Shown piece after piece: positions 18,458 to 28,300 of a DNA stretch of 61,679 bases (the first letter of the stretch is position 1; each line of letters opens with the position of its first letter). The DNA is taken from positions 1 to 61,679 of the forward strand of contig CAZSRX010000026.1 in assembly GCA_964609675.1 (NCBI GenBank), in the 5' to 3' direction. The notes beneath the pieces were generated by a model. The model saw only the letters and a program-made list of their open reading frames with translations, was not told where the DNA came from and searched no databases. Source of the DNA: CAZSRX01 sp964609675 [NCBI: uncultured Bacteroidota bacterium]. GTDB taxonomy: Bacteria; CLD3; SB21. Both the position numbers and the translations under genes were made by a program.

Positions 18458-19321
18458 ATGGATCTTGCGTTAGAACTACCAATTAATAAATATGTTGCCA
18501 AAACACGCAGCAGTTTTTATTATCCGATGCTGATGCTGCCGAAACACCAACGGGAAGCCATTCTGACGATTTATGCGTTCTGCCGTTACACAGACGACAT
18601 TGTGGATTTGGCCCAGGAGCGCTATCATTCTTACAATCCGTTCGAATTTCTAAATCACTGGCGCCACGCACTGGAACAGGCGATCTATCAGCGGTCCCGG
18701 TACGATTTACTGAACCAGCTTGTGGCGGTGGCGAAAACTTTTTCCATTCCATTTGATCTTTTTTTTGAACTCATCGGCGGCGTGGAAATGGATATTACCA
18801 AAAACCGATACCAATCCTTCGGCGAGTTATATGATTATTGCTACAAAGTCGCTTCCACCGTGGGCCTGATGAGTATGCACATCATAGCCAAGAAGAACCG
18901 GAATATGGAACACTATGCAGAGCATCTGGGCATCGCCATGCAGCTGACCAATATCATCCGCGACGTATCGAAGGACTTTAAAATGAACCGCATTTATCTG
19001 CCGCACGAGGATCTTATTCGCTGGGGATGTAACGAGGATCAAATTGCGGAAAAAATAACCACGCCGAAATTTATCGAACTGATGCGTTTTCAATGCGAGC
19101 GGGCAAAGTCCTACTACCGGAAAGCCGATGCGTATTATTATCCCACCCGATCTTACATATTTTTACCCGTGCGGGCGGTTCAGAATATTTATTATCAATT
19201 GCTTCTGAAAATTGAAAATCATCTCGATGAATTACTGGAAACGCATATTGCCGTTTCCATTCCGCGCAAATTTAGCATCATTTTCAATACGTGGCTGGCT
19301 GAACGTAAGTATGGCCGATAG
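18458..19321 (+). CDS. hpnD: Presqualene diphosphate synthase HpnD
   Basis: 287 residues, same fold as HpnC. Motifs: AFCRYTDDIVD (first Asp-rich), GGVEMDITKNRY and GIAMQLTNIIRDVSKDFKMNRIYLP (second Asp-rich). It condenses two farnesyl diphosphates to presqualene diphosphate. The presence of separate HpnC and HpnD proteins in tandem, with HpnE next, supports the assignment over phytoene synthase. Confidence 0.93.
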   Translation: MDLALELPINKYVAKTRSSFYYPMLMLPKHQREAILTIYAFCRYTDDIVDLAQERYHSYNPFEFLNHWRHALEQAIYQRSRYDLLNQLVAVAKTFSIPFDLFFELIGGVEMDITKNRYQSFGELYDYCYKVASTVGLMSMHIIAKKNRNMEHYAEHLGIAMQLTNIIRDVSKDFKMNRIYLPHEDLIRWGCNEDQIAEKITTPKFIELMRFQCERAKSYYRKADAYYYPTRSYIFLPVRAVQNIYYQLLLKIENHLDELLETHIAVSIPRKFSIIFNTWLAERKYGR

Positions 19322-19332
19322 AGACTTTTTTC

Positions 19333-20628
19333 TTGGATAACTCAAAAACAGCGCTAATCATCGGTGCCGGCATTGCCGGTCTGGCGGCGGGGACCTTGTT
19401 ATCCGGCCGAGGTTATAAAGTCATTGTACTCGAACAAAAAAATATTTTGGGGGGGCGCACAGCTTCATTTATTGACCCTTTAACCCGCGAGTGGCTGGAC
19501 AACGGCCCGCATGTCATTATGAGCTGTTATGAATACACCCGCCGTTGGCTGGCATCAATAGCCGCCGGCGATTCGATTCGCTTTGAATCGACCTTAGCCG
19601 TGGACTTCCGGGAACCGGCGGGTGGGCATCATACGCTTTCGTTCACCGGTCTGTTACCTCCGTTCAGTCTGCTGGCCGCCATGGTGTGTTTTCCGCCTTT
19701 ATCCATTCAAGAAAAAATTCGGTTCCTGAAAACAGCCCGGCGGTTAATCCGAACGGTACCCGCAGAAAATCCGTCCGTAACGGAATGGCTTAAAAAGCAC
19801 GGGCACTACGGAGCTATAAGCCGCTATGTATGGAATCCTTTGTGCGTAGCCATCATGAATGAAGATCCGAACAGGGCATCGGCCCAAATTTTTTTTAAGG
19901 CCGTGAATGCGATCTTTTTTGATTCTGCCCGGCGGCCGGCACAATACGTATCCACAAGATCTTTTTTTGAATGGTTTATTCAACCCGCGGTTAAAAGGAT
20001 TCAACAAAACGACGGCATTATTTTGACCGGAACCGCCGTCAGAGAAATCGTTGCAACGGGCAAAACCATCACCGAAGTGGTTTCGAAAAAAGGAGAGCGT
20101 TTTAAAGCGGATATATATATAAATGCGGTGCCGCCCTGGCAATGGGAAAAAATCATCGTACCGTTTAATCCCTATCCTGCGATAAGCGGCAACCCGATCA
20201 TATCGGCGTATGCATGGTTCAGGGATAAACAAACCGCTGATCGTTATCTTGGCCGGAATCCGGTGGCCGCCTTAGATACAACCATCCAGTGGCTATTCCG
20301 AAAAAACGAAACAATGGCCGGTATCACCGTAAGTAATGCTCATGGAATCCTCGCAAAGGACCAACTGGAAATCCGGGAAATCATTATGAATGATTTCTCG
20401 CAATTATTCGCCTCGTTCCGTCGCAGCGACCTCTTGAGGATTCTGGTTTTGAAGGAGCCTCACGCTGCGTTTCCGGTTAACGCGGGGCCATTGCCTAAGC
20501 GCCCGGGAATCCGTACGGACTTTGAGAATCTGTTTCTTATTGGCGACGCAACGGATACCGGCCTGCCATCAACAATCGAAAGCGCCGTAAAAAGCGCCTA
20601 CCTGCTTTTGGGTTGTCTGCCGGTTTAA
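19333..20628 (+). CDS. hpnE: Hydroxysqualene dehydroxylase HpnE (FAD amine-oxidase/phytoene-desaturase type)
   Basis: 431 residues. An N-terminal Rossmann FAD motif (GAGIAGLAAGTLL), GGRTASF and a C-terminal FAD-closing segment LFLIGDATDTGLPSTIESAVKSA identify the flavin fold. It reduces hydroxysqualene to squalene. Translation starts at a TTG 11 bases after hpnD. It is the last gene of the run and is closed by a hairpin at 20648-20668. No squalene-hopene cyclase follows within the window. Confidence 0.92.
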   Translation: MDNSKTALIIGAGIAGLAAGTLLSGRGYKVIVLEQKNILGGRTASFIDPLTREWLDNGPHVIMSCYEYTRRWLASIAAGDSIRFESTLAVDFREPAGGHHTLSFTGLLPPFSLLAAMVCFPPLSIQEKIRFLKTARRLIRTVPAENPSVTEWLKKHGHYGAISRYVWNPLCVAIMNEDPNRASAQIFFKAVNAIFFDSARRPAQYVSTRSFFEWFIQPAVKRIQQNDGIILTGTAVREIVATGKTITEVVSKKGERFKADIYINAVPPWQWEKIIVPFNPYPAISGNPIISAYAWFRDKQTADRYLGRNPVAALDTTIQWLFRKNETMAGITVSNAHGILAKDQLEIREIIMNDFSQLFASFRRSDLLRILVLKEPHAAFPVNAGPLPKRPGIRTDFENLFLIGDATDTGLPSTIESAVKSAYLLLGCLPV

Positions 20629-20647
20629 AGCCGATGCCGGTTTGTAT

Positions 20648-20668
20648 AGCCGCAGATTTCCTGCGGCT
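20648..20668. terminator. Hairpin between convergent hpnE and baeRF gene
   Basis: AGCCGCAG, loop ATTTC, CTGCGGCT: a perfect 8-bp stem in the 39-bp gap between two convergent genes, touching the stop codon of the minus-strand gene. There is no U-tract on either side, so termination efficiency is uncertain. Confidence 0.45.
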
Positions 20669-21831
20669 TAGTACCTCAGCAGAGCGCCAATATTACCCAT
20701 CAGTTTCAATCGGGAATTCTGGGACACATTCTCGACAACACAGCCTTGCATATACGCGAAAGTAATGGCTTCCTCGACAATATCCGGAACGTCATGAGCG
20801 TCTATCGCACAGATCGGGCACTGGTTACCGTTATTTTTTTCTTCCGGTGTGCCGACAAAATAACACTTGTGACACACAAATCCGGGCGACTGGAATCCTT
20901 TGGTCACAATCAGCGTATGAATGCCGCCGCGGCGCAGGGATTGTAGCGTCGGCTGTAAACCGAAAATTCCTTTGCCGCCCTTGGCGTGGGCCTCGTTTTT
21001 CAGTTTGGCGATTAAATCGGTCTCATGCGTGTCGCGGGCGGCCCGGGAAACTTCCGCGCTCTTTTTCAAAATGTCATTCAGCGACGCGTCCGGTTCAACA
21101 ACCATATGACCGATAATCTGTTTGCGCAACGGATGCGCCAGGAGTGGTTCAAACTGGCCGATAATCTGCTGACGGCCGCCGATGATTAGCCATTGAATTT
21201 CGTTCTGTGTAAAAAGCTTGTTTGTCTCTTCCGCTACATGCTTCAGATGCTTAAGAACCAATTCATCGTGCTGGCGGTCGATGTTGCGTTCCTGAAGACC
21301 GTCCTGGCCTCCGAATTTAACTTTTGGCTGCGATTCGTCTTCAATGGCCAAGTGGGAGTTAGCGAAACCCTGCCGGACATCAAAAATTTTCGCTTTCTTA
21401 CTGTCTACCAGCACCACAGCGTAGCGGCCATATTCGGAAGCGACTTCGCTTAGCGGGCGTATATAGGTGTCGTAATCAAATCCTAAATAATCGGTTACCG
21501 GATGCACCAACGAAATGACTTCCCAGAACTTTGCGCGGGAAGAACTGAATATCGCCAGGCCGTTGTGTAGGTCCTTATGCACGAACTCATGCAGAACGTA
21601 ATGCTCAATTTTATTAAGATCCTCCTCCACGGCGATCAGTTGATCGCGGGTGTAGCGTTCCTTGTTTTTCGGGTCATTGAGCGCGGCGCGTTTTTCCTTA
21701 AGCAGGTCTTTCAGCACGATTTTAGGATCATGGTTTTTCTGAGACCGGTCCACGTTAAGGTAAAAACTGGTGATCAGATAATCTTTACTGACCATTTTCG
21801 CTAGCCGCTCAATCATTTTATGGTTTAACAT
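20668..21831 (-). CDS. Bacterial eRF1-like protein (baeRF family)
   Basis: 387 residues. A central RNase-H-like eRF1 domain 2 core is suggested by YGRYAVVLVDSKKAKIFDV. An eRF1 domain 3 / L7Ae-like C-terminal part follows: ETNKLFTQNEIQWLIIGG, GGIHTLIVTKGF, and a zinc-ribbon insert with CHKC and CPIC. This is the layout recalled for bacterial archaeo-eukaryotic release-factor-like (baeRF) proteins, thought to act on stalled or hibernating ribosomes; no biochemical role is certain. No GGQ loop is visible, so ordinary peptide release is unlikely. An excellent Shine-Dalgarno sequence (AAGGAGG) precedes ATG 21831. Monocistronic. Confidence 0.8.
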   Translation of the reverse strand: MLNHKMIERLAKMVSKDYLITSFYLNVDRSQKNHDPKIVLKDLLKEKRAALNDPKNKERYTRDQLIAVEEDLNKIEHYVLHEFVHKDLHNGLAIFSSSRAKFWEVISLVHPVTDYLGFDYDTYIRPLSEVASEYGRYAVVLVDSKKAKIFDVRQGFANSHLAIEDESQPKVKFGGQDGLQERNIDRQHDELVLKHLKHVAEETNKLFTQNEIQWLIIGGRQQIIGQFEPLLAHPLRKQIIGHMVVEPDASLNDILKKSAEVSRAARDTHETDLIAKLKNEAHAKGGKGIFGLQPTLQSLRRGGIHTLIVTKGFQSPGFVCHKCYFVGTPEEKNNGNQCPICAIDAHDVPDIVEEAITFAYMQGCVVENVSQNSRLKLMGNIGALLRY

Positions 21832-21898
21832 GACGACCTCCTTTTTCAGTTAAGAACGAGGTAAGTTATAGTCTTTTGCGCATCATACGGTATACCGG

Positions 21899-22876
21899 TT
21901 ATGGTTCATAATAAATTCCCTGAAAGGTGTTCCGCGCTGAAAGTTCGGCGGTGACCAGACGAGCCATGGTCGGGCCTTTCACGTGCCAGGTGGGCGCCAC
22001 TGTGACATCCGGATGGGACTCGCCGCAAAGCCTCTCCACCACGATATCCGGACGCAGACGTTCGATAAAATCGCATACTAACCGGACATACGATTCGAGA
22101 TCAGAAAGGGGGAAAGGATTTTCGTTAAATAATTTCTCCAGCGGTGTGTCGTGAATAACATGCAGATGGTGAAGTTTCACAATCTGCACAGGCATTTCCG
22201 AAATCCGGCGCGCGGTCTGCATCATGTCCGCATGGTTTTCGGTGGGAAGGCCCAGGATCAGATGGACGCCGATATCAATACCGCGGTTACGGGTGAGTTT
22301 CATCGCATCAAAAAAAACCTTCGCCAGATGGCCGCGATTCATCCACCGCAGAGATTTGTCATGCACGGATTCGCAGCCGTATTCGACGGCTACATAGGCG
22401 TTGCGCGCCAGAGTTTCCAGCAGAAACAGTTTTTCCTTGTCCACGCAGTCAGGCCGGGTGCCCACGGCGATGCCGATAACGTCCTCGTGTGCAAGCGCTT
22501 CACGGTAAATCCGTTCCAGAGTTTCTACAGGGGCGTAGGTGTTCGTGTAAGGCTGGAAGTAAACGAGGAAGCGTTCTGCCTTATAACGGTTTTTCAACTG
22601 CGGAATAGTGGTTTCAATCTGTGCGGAGATGCCCGTATCGGTGTTACGGAAACGGGAGGCCGGGCTGAAGACATCGTTATTACAGTAGATGCATCCGCTG
22701 TCGGATAAGGTGCCGTCACGATTGGGACAGTTAAAACCCGCATCAACCGTTATTTTATGCACCCGTCTGCCGAATCGTTTTTTTAAATAACGGCTGTAGG
22801 TATTATATCGTTCGGAGATAGTCGGATCGGAACGCCGGACGGAAGAAACAGTCTCAATTGTTGATAATGAAGTCAT
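21899..22876 (-). CDS. TIGR01212-family (YhcC-like) radical SAM protein
   Basis: 325 residues. The cluster-binding cysteines are in CPNRDGTLSDSGCIYC, the long-spaced CX(11)CX2C form typical of YhcC/TIGR01212. The N-terminal YNTYSRYLKKRFG and the VGTRPDC and GLPTEN segments agree. It should bind a [4Fe-4S] cluster and cleave SAM. Substrate unknown, although tRNA modification has been proposed for relatives. It stands alone. Confidence 0.9.
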   Translation of the reverse strand: MTSLSTIETVSSVRRSDPTISERYNTYSRYLKKRFGRRVHKITVDAGFNCPNRDGTLSDSGCIYCNNDVFSPASRFRNTDTGISAQIETTIPQLKNRYKAERFLVYFQPYTNTYAPVETLERIYREALAHEDVIGIAVGTRPDCVDKEKLFLLETLARNAYVAVEYGCESVHDKSLRWMNRGHLAKVFFDAMKLTRNRGIDIGVHLILGLPTENHADMMQTARRISEMPVQIVKLHHLHVIHDTPLEKLFNENPFPLSDLESYVRLVCDFIERLRPDIVVERLCGESHPDVTVAPTWHVKGPTMARLVTAELSARNTFQGIYYEP

Positions 22877-23330
22877 TAAGGACTTATTATCTTTCGTGGT
22901 TTAGTTACTTCCAATATAATTAAAAAATCATGAAAAAGCAACACAGAACAATAAAGAAATCGCTGATAAGCGGGGTTTTCGGCACTGAAATTTCAAAACG
23001 TACAAGTCGTACTATACGACAATACCAGTAAAATACAGCCGGACACGATACCGTATAAGACAGGTAAATGCTGTATGTATCAAATAGGATCTTTATACTT
23101 TCTGTCCCCGTCACCACAAACCGTTGCTTCACTCATATCCAGTTCAACGTTTTTTTATCTTATACCCGGTTTCATCAGCTTGTGAAAGAACTGCAGCGCA
23201 TTTGCGATTGTGCCGCGTACTCTATGGAGATTTTATTTGAGGATTAGGTGTATTCCTGAAATACAGAGAGCCAACAAGATTTTAAACATAAGCGTTTTTA
23301 TTAATGCGACGGCCGGAATTTCTTTTCAGG
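22877..23330. other. Intergenic region, no gene seen
   Basis: 454 bp between the divergent radical SAM gene start and the MFS gene end. The only long frame (22920-23132, minus) lacks a ribosome-binding site and any recognisable pattern. A small inverted repeat TCGTA-N3-TACGA lies near 23007. I see no terminator with a U-tract for the MFS gene. Confidence 0.4.
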
Positions 23331-24746
23331 TTAATTCATGTTTTTGATAACCTTCGCTTGGGTATCCGAATTGTGCACATTGCCTCGTACCAGCGATGCC
23401 AGCAGCCCGAGTAGGCATATCACGACAAACACGACGAACAGCGTCTGTATGGCATTCATGAAAACGGGGTAGTTTTCAGGCTCGGGACGGGCATGGCCCA
23501 TATAGATGGAAATGACGAACATCGCGACGGCCATGCTGAAGGTTTGTCCGATGAGGCGCATCGTACCGACGGTAGCGGAAGCGATGCCGTATAATCGTTT
23601 ATCCACAGCGCTCATGACAGCGTTTGTATTGGGTGAGGAAAACAGCGCAAATCCCAGCCCGAAAAACATCAGGTTAATGATGATCCATGCCAGCGATGTG
23701 GTTTCATTAAGGAACACGAAGCCGAGGAGTCCGATGATCGTCATGACCATACCGCCGGAAGCCACCAATCGCGGTTCGATACGGTCGGATAAGCGGCCTG
23801 CCATCGGCGAAAAAACGGCCTGTACGATGGGTTGAGCCATCATGACCAATCCCGCTTCCTGGGGGCTCAACGCGCGTATGTATTGAAGATATAAGCTGAG
23901 AATAAAACTCAGGGCAAAGGTTGCCATATAATTAATCAATGCCGCGATATTGGAATAAACAAAAACGGAATTGGAGCGGAACAGGGCCAGTTCCAGCAGC
24001 GGATTAGCGACTTTATGCTCCAGCCAGAAGAACGTCAGCAGGCCGGCGATACCGGTCACGGCGGATATTTTTCCGCTGGTTTCCGTAAGATGCGCGGCGC
24101 CGTACATCAGCAGAATCAGGGAAACGCAATAGATAAAAGTTCCGGTCCAGTCAAAAGCCTGTTTAGCCGCGGGTAGGGGATCGTCTTCCAGATGACGCCG
24201 GCTCATGATTAACGCGACGGTGCTTAGCAGCAGATTCAGGTAAAACAAGCTCCGCCAGCCGAGATGTTCAGTAAAGAAACCTCCGATAAACGGCCCGACC
24301 GAAAGGCCCAGATACACCGCCGCAACATTGAGGCCGAGAACTCTTCCCCGTTCTTCCGGCGGGAACGCACTGATTACGATAGCCATGCCCGTCGCAAAAA
24401 GCATCGAACCGCCGAAACCCTGTATGACGCGGAATGCGATCAGCGAATAGGCGTCAAAGGAAATGGCACAGAACAGGGAAGCCGCTGCAAAAATTAATAA
24501 TCCCATTAAGAATATTTTTTTCCGTCCAACCGTGTCGCTGAGCTTGCCCAGCGGCAGCAAAAAGACTGCCGCCGCGAGTATGTAGGAAGTCGCTATCCAG
24601 CTCAGGACAATAGTATCAATACCTAATTCCTGCCCGATTCGAGGTAGCGCAATATTGGTGGAGGAACCGAGAAAGGGTATCAGAAATGCCGTCAGTGTAG
24701 TGACCGCCAGAGTAATTTTTTTTAACGAGTGTGATGAGGGGGGCAT
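23331..24746 (-). CDS. MFS multidrug efflux transporter (DHA2, 14-helix type)
   Basis: 471 residues, about 14 membrane helices. Motif A is GKLSDTVGRKKIF, an RVIQGFGGSMLFA helix follows, and FIGGFFTEHLGWRSLFYLN is the motif C/D2-like segment of drug:H+ antiporters of the EmrB/QacA branch. It should export hydrophobic drugs or metabolites using the proton gradient. No membrane-fusion partner or regulator is adjacent. Confidence 0.92.
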   Translation of the reverse strand: MPPSSHSLKKITLAVTTLTAFLIPFLGSSTNIALPRIGQELGIDTIVLSWIATSYILAAAVFLLPLGKLSDTVGRKKIFLMGLLIFAAASLFCAISFDAYSLIAFRVIQGFGGSMLFATGMAIVISAFPPEERGRVLGLNVAAVYLGLSVGPFIGGFFTEHLGWRSLFYLNLLLSTVALIMSRRHLEDDPLPAAKQAFDWTGTFIYCVSLILLMYGAAHLTETSGKISAVTGIAGLLTFFWLEHKVANPLLELALFRSNSVFVYSNIAALINYMATFALSFILSLYLQYIRALSPQEAGLVMMAQPIVQAVFSPMAGRLSDRIEPRLVASGGMVMTIIGLLGFVFLNETTSLAWIIINLMFFGLGFALFSSPNTNAVMSAVDKRLYGIASATVGTMRLIGQTFSMAVAMFVISIYMGHARPEPENYPVFMNAIQTLFVVFVVICLLGLLASLVRGNVHNSDTQAKVIKNMN

Positions 24747-24830
24747 GATTTTAGGATATCTTAAGCGTGTTAAATATGTCCATTCAGGTATATTGTAGTA
24801 TTAGAAGAAGAAGTCTTTATAATAAATTAC

Positions 24831-24865
24831 AAAAGCCCTGTAACTGTTTCAATTACAAGGCTTTC
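24831..24865 (-). terminator. Terminator of tRNA-Gln
   Basis: On the minus strand AAAGCCTTGTAA and TTACAGGGCTTT form a 12-bp stem with one G-U pair around a 9-base loop. It begins 6 bases after the tRNA 3' end and finishes in TTTTG. Confidence 0.65.
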
Positions 24866-24871
24866 AGAAGC

Positions 24872-24941
24872 TGGAATGCAGGGATTCGAACCCCGATTAA
24901 TGGATCCAGAGTCCACTGTCCTACCATTGGACGACATTCCA
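24872..24941 (-). tRNA. tRNA-Gln (anticodon CTG)
   Basis: 70 nt cloverleaf: acceptor TGGAATG/CATTCCA, D stem GTCC/GGAC, anticodon stem GTGGA/TCCAT with loop CTCTGGA (anticodon CTG), and T arm CGGGG-TTCGAAT-CCCTG. CCA is not encoded. It has its own promoter (24952-24979) and terminator (24831-24865). Confidence 0.95.
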
Positions 24942-24951
24942 ATCATTGGGA

Positions 24952-24979
24952 ATTATAACAAATTTTTAGATTAAGTCAA
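24952..24979 (-). promoter_or_regulatory. tRNA-Gln promoter
   Basis: TTGACT (24974-24979), 16 bp, TATAAT (24952-24957), read on the minus strand. The tRNA begins about 10 bp after the -10 box. Confidence 0.75.
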
Positions 24980-25300
24980 ATAGTTTTTCATCAGTGTATG
25001 ATGTTTATGCATCGGATTCTTTAAGGACGAAACGCGCGTTTTTTTAAAAAAATTCACTAAATTACGTTAAAAGTCTCCAAACAGAACCGGAGTTAAAGGC
25101 ATGTAATAGAAATCGAATGAAACGATCAGGGAGCATCGTTGCGCTAAAGGACAAACGATTTTTCTTCTTTATAACCTTCAATCAGTTAAAGGATTTGTAA
25201 GCTTTTCGCCGGGAGGTGTCGGTCTATTTTAAAATGACAAGTTATCAGGCGTAATGGATAGCACAATTCCGGCTTAGAATGGAAAAAAAAATAGGATGGC
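24980..25300. other. Intergenic region between the propeller kinase and tRNA-Gln
   Basis: 320 bp with no coding frame I can support. A weak hairpin (ATCGTT...AACGAT) followed by a T-rich stretch lies near 25135-25165 on the plus strand. Nothing else is seen. Confidence 0.35.
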
Positions 25301-28300
25301 TCAGGTAACGGGAATTTCAATTACGAATTTCGTACCCTTTCCGGGCGCGCTTTCAAAATATAAATGTCCTTTATGTCGTTCGACGATGCTGTAACATATT
25401 GAAAGGCCAAGGCCTGTGCCCCGGCCGACGGGTTTGGTGGTGAAAAACGGTTCGAAGATCTTGCTGCTTATTTCCGGATTGATTCCCGGGCCGTTATCTC
25501 TGATGCTGATACGTATCCGTGTATCTTCGGCACAAAGGATTTCAGTTTTAACAGCGATGACGCCGCGAAATGACGGAACGCTTTTTTTCCGTTCTTCTAT
25601 GGCATCGGCCGCATTAGTCAGGAGATTCATAAAGACCTGGTTAAGCTGGCCGGCATAGCAAAGAATGGAAGGTAAGGGGGTAAATTCCGGCTGGATTTCG
25701 ATATCCGAAGACTTTTGGGTGATAAATAATTCCAGCGTATTCCGGAGACATTCGTTGATATCCGCGGATTGCCATTCGGCTTCGTCGAGCCGGGCGAAAT
25801 GTTTCAGATTATTTACGATTTCGATAATCCGCCGCGAACCAGTCAGGTTGCTGCGGAGAATGTCTTCGGTGTCGCGCAGTATGAAATCGTAATCCGAGTG
25901 ATGCTTTATTTTTTCAGCGATGTGGCGGCTGTTGTCGGGAAGAGACGTCTCCAGTTCTTCAATGATACGTTTCAGACTTTCGATATGCTGGCGCAACGGT
26001 TGAATATTGTTAAGAATGAATCCGATTGGATTGTTTATTTCATGGGCCATACCGGCGGACAAGCGACCCAGCGAAGCCATTTTTTCGGCATTGACTAATT
26101 GAATTTCGGCGTTTTTCAGGCGGGTGAGCGCATCTTGAAGTTCCGATTTCTGCCGTTCGAGGTCCTGTGTACGCGTGTCAACCAGTTTTTTAAGTTCCGA
26201 TTCCCGCTGTTTCAATTGTCGAACGCGGAAACGGTGGATACCGGCTCCGATTCCTGTGCCGGACGCTATGATCAGTATGGCGCAAAACAGATAAAACCAT
26301 AGAGTCTGATAAAACCGGGGTTCTACATAAAAACGGAAAGAAGCGCCGGTTGCATTCCAGACGCCTTCTTCGTTGCAGGCAATAACCCGAAATGTATACC
26401 ATCCGGGTGCGATATGCGTGTAATAGGCCGTCCGCCGCGTTTCTGCGTCTGTCCAGGTATTGTCAAAACCTTCTAACCGATAGCGGAATTTTACTCTTTC
26501 AGGAATACGGTAACTCAGGGCGGTATAGTGGAACTCAAACTTCTCGGTTCCGGCTGGAATTACCGAGTCGGTGGTAAAGGACATGGCGCGATTGTCGGCC
26601 ATAAACGATTCAATGAATACAGGCGGCTCCAGCGGGTTAAAAACGGTTTGCCGGGGATCGGTGACCGCGGCACCGCCGAGAGTAGGAAACCATAACCTCC
26701 CGTCCGAACCCCTCATGCCGGCCGGATGGGATCCGCCATTGCATTCGTTACTGCGAAGACCGTCGGGCGTATGAAATGTTTCGCAGCGGATACGATCGGC
26801 GCCGCCGTTTATTCGCCTATGGAGCGCTTCGCGAGATACTTTAAAAATTCCTTTATTGCAGGTCATCCACAGGTTAGCGGCGTCGTCCTCAAGGATCTGG
26901 TAAATCAAGTCGCTGTACAGACCGTCTCTGGTGGTTACGGATTTTATCTGAGGGCTGGACGTTTTCAGGTCAAGACGGTTAAGTCCGCCGCCGTCGGTGC
27001 CAATCCAGATGATACCATCCTTATCCTCAAGTAAACTGATAACGACGTTATTCGATAAGCCGTCCCGTTCGGAATAATGAACGATTGAATCGTTTGTATT
27101 GGCAAGCCAGCCATTGAGTCCGCCGCCATCGGTGCCGATCCAGATATTGCCGGAGCGGTCTTCATAGAGTACCCGGATGATGTCGCGCGTTAAACCGTTA
27201 CGCGTTGTAAAATGTTTGACCGTTATATTTTCTTTATCGAATGTCAGTCGCGACAATCCGCCGGATTCAGTGCCGACCCAGATACGGCCGGTGCGGTCTT
27301 CGATAATGCATAAAATGACGTTGCTGCGTAGATAGTTGTTGCGCGAAAACAAGGTAAAAACCGGTTTGCCGCCTGTAAAACGCAAGCGGTTGAGGCCGCC
27401 GCCCTCGGTACCGATCCAGATGTTTCCGCGGCGGTCGGCGCATAACGAGCGGACGAAGTTATCCGACAGGCCGTGCCGGTTGTTAAAATAATCAATCGTG
27501 CCTCCGCGGATTCTGCTGACGCCGTTGTCGGTGCCGAGCCAGATTTCACCGGATTTGGTTTCAATAATTGGAACCACAATATCGTGTGATAATCCTTCAC
27601 GCGCAGAATAGGTGATAAAACGACTGTCGCGGAACCGGTTAAGGCCGCCGCCATCGGTGCCAATCCATAGACTGCCCTCGCGGTCTTCCATCAGCGACAT
27701 TACAATTTCATTGGATAGACCGTGCCGCGGCGTAAACGATTCAAATTGTGGATGATTTGGATTAGGTTTAACCCATCGGTTGACGCCGTATTTTGTGCCA
27801 ATCCAAAGTGTGCCGGTACGGTCTTCCGTAATGGCATTGACAAAGTTGCTGGATAAGCCGTTTTTCACGGAATAAAGCTTTATCGTTTTCAATTCAGAGT
27901 CCCACCAGCGCAGTTCGTTGGCGCCGATCCAGATATTGCCGCGGGAATCCTCAAAAATACAGCCATTCGAAACGTCTTTCCATTCGGTGATTTTTTCAAT
28001 CGAAATTTTTTGTAAATCCTCGCTGAGGGTTATCCGGCAGAGGCCGCTTCCGTTGCCGATCCAGAGTTTTCCATGGCGATCGGTACGGATAGCCATAACA
28101 CGATTGTCATACAAACCGTTTGAAGTGTTCCATACAGAAAATATCCCATCATGGTAACAGCAAAGGCCGCGGTCATCGGCGCCAATCCACAACCGGCCGG
28201 CAGGGTCTTTCCACAGACTCAGAACCAGGTTGCTGTGCAGTCCCTCATCCGTCGTATAAGTGGTGAACACGCCGCCCTGATGATGCACAAGCCCTCCGCC

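Noticed and set aside
22920-23132. 70-residue minus-strand ORF
   Set aside because: No ribosome-binding site; lies in AT-rich intergenic DNA with no recognisable pattern.
24767-24958. ORF crossing tRNA-Gln and its terminator
   Set aside because: Overlaps a well-folded tRNA on the other strand.
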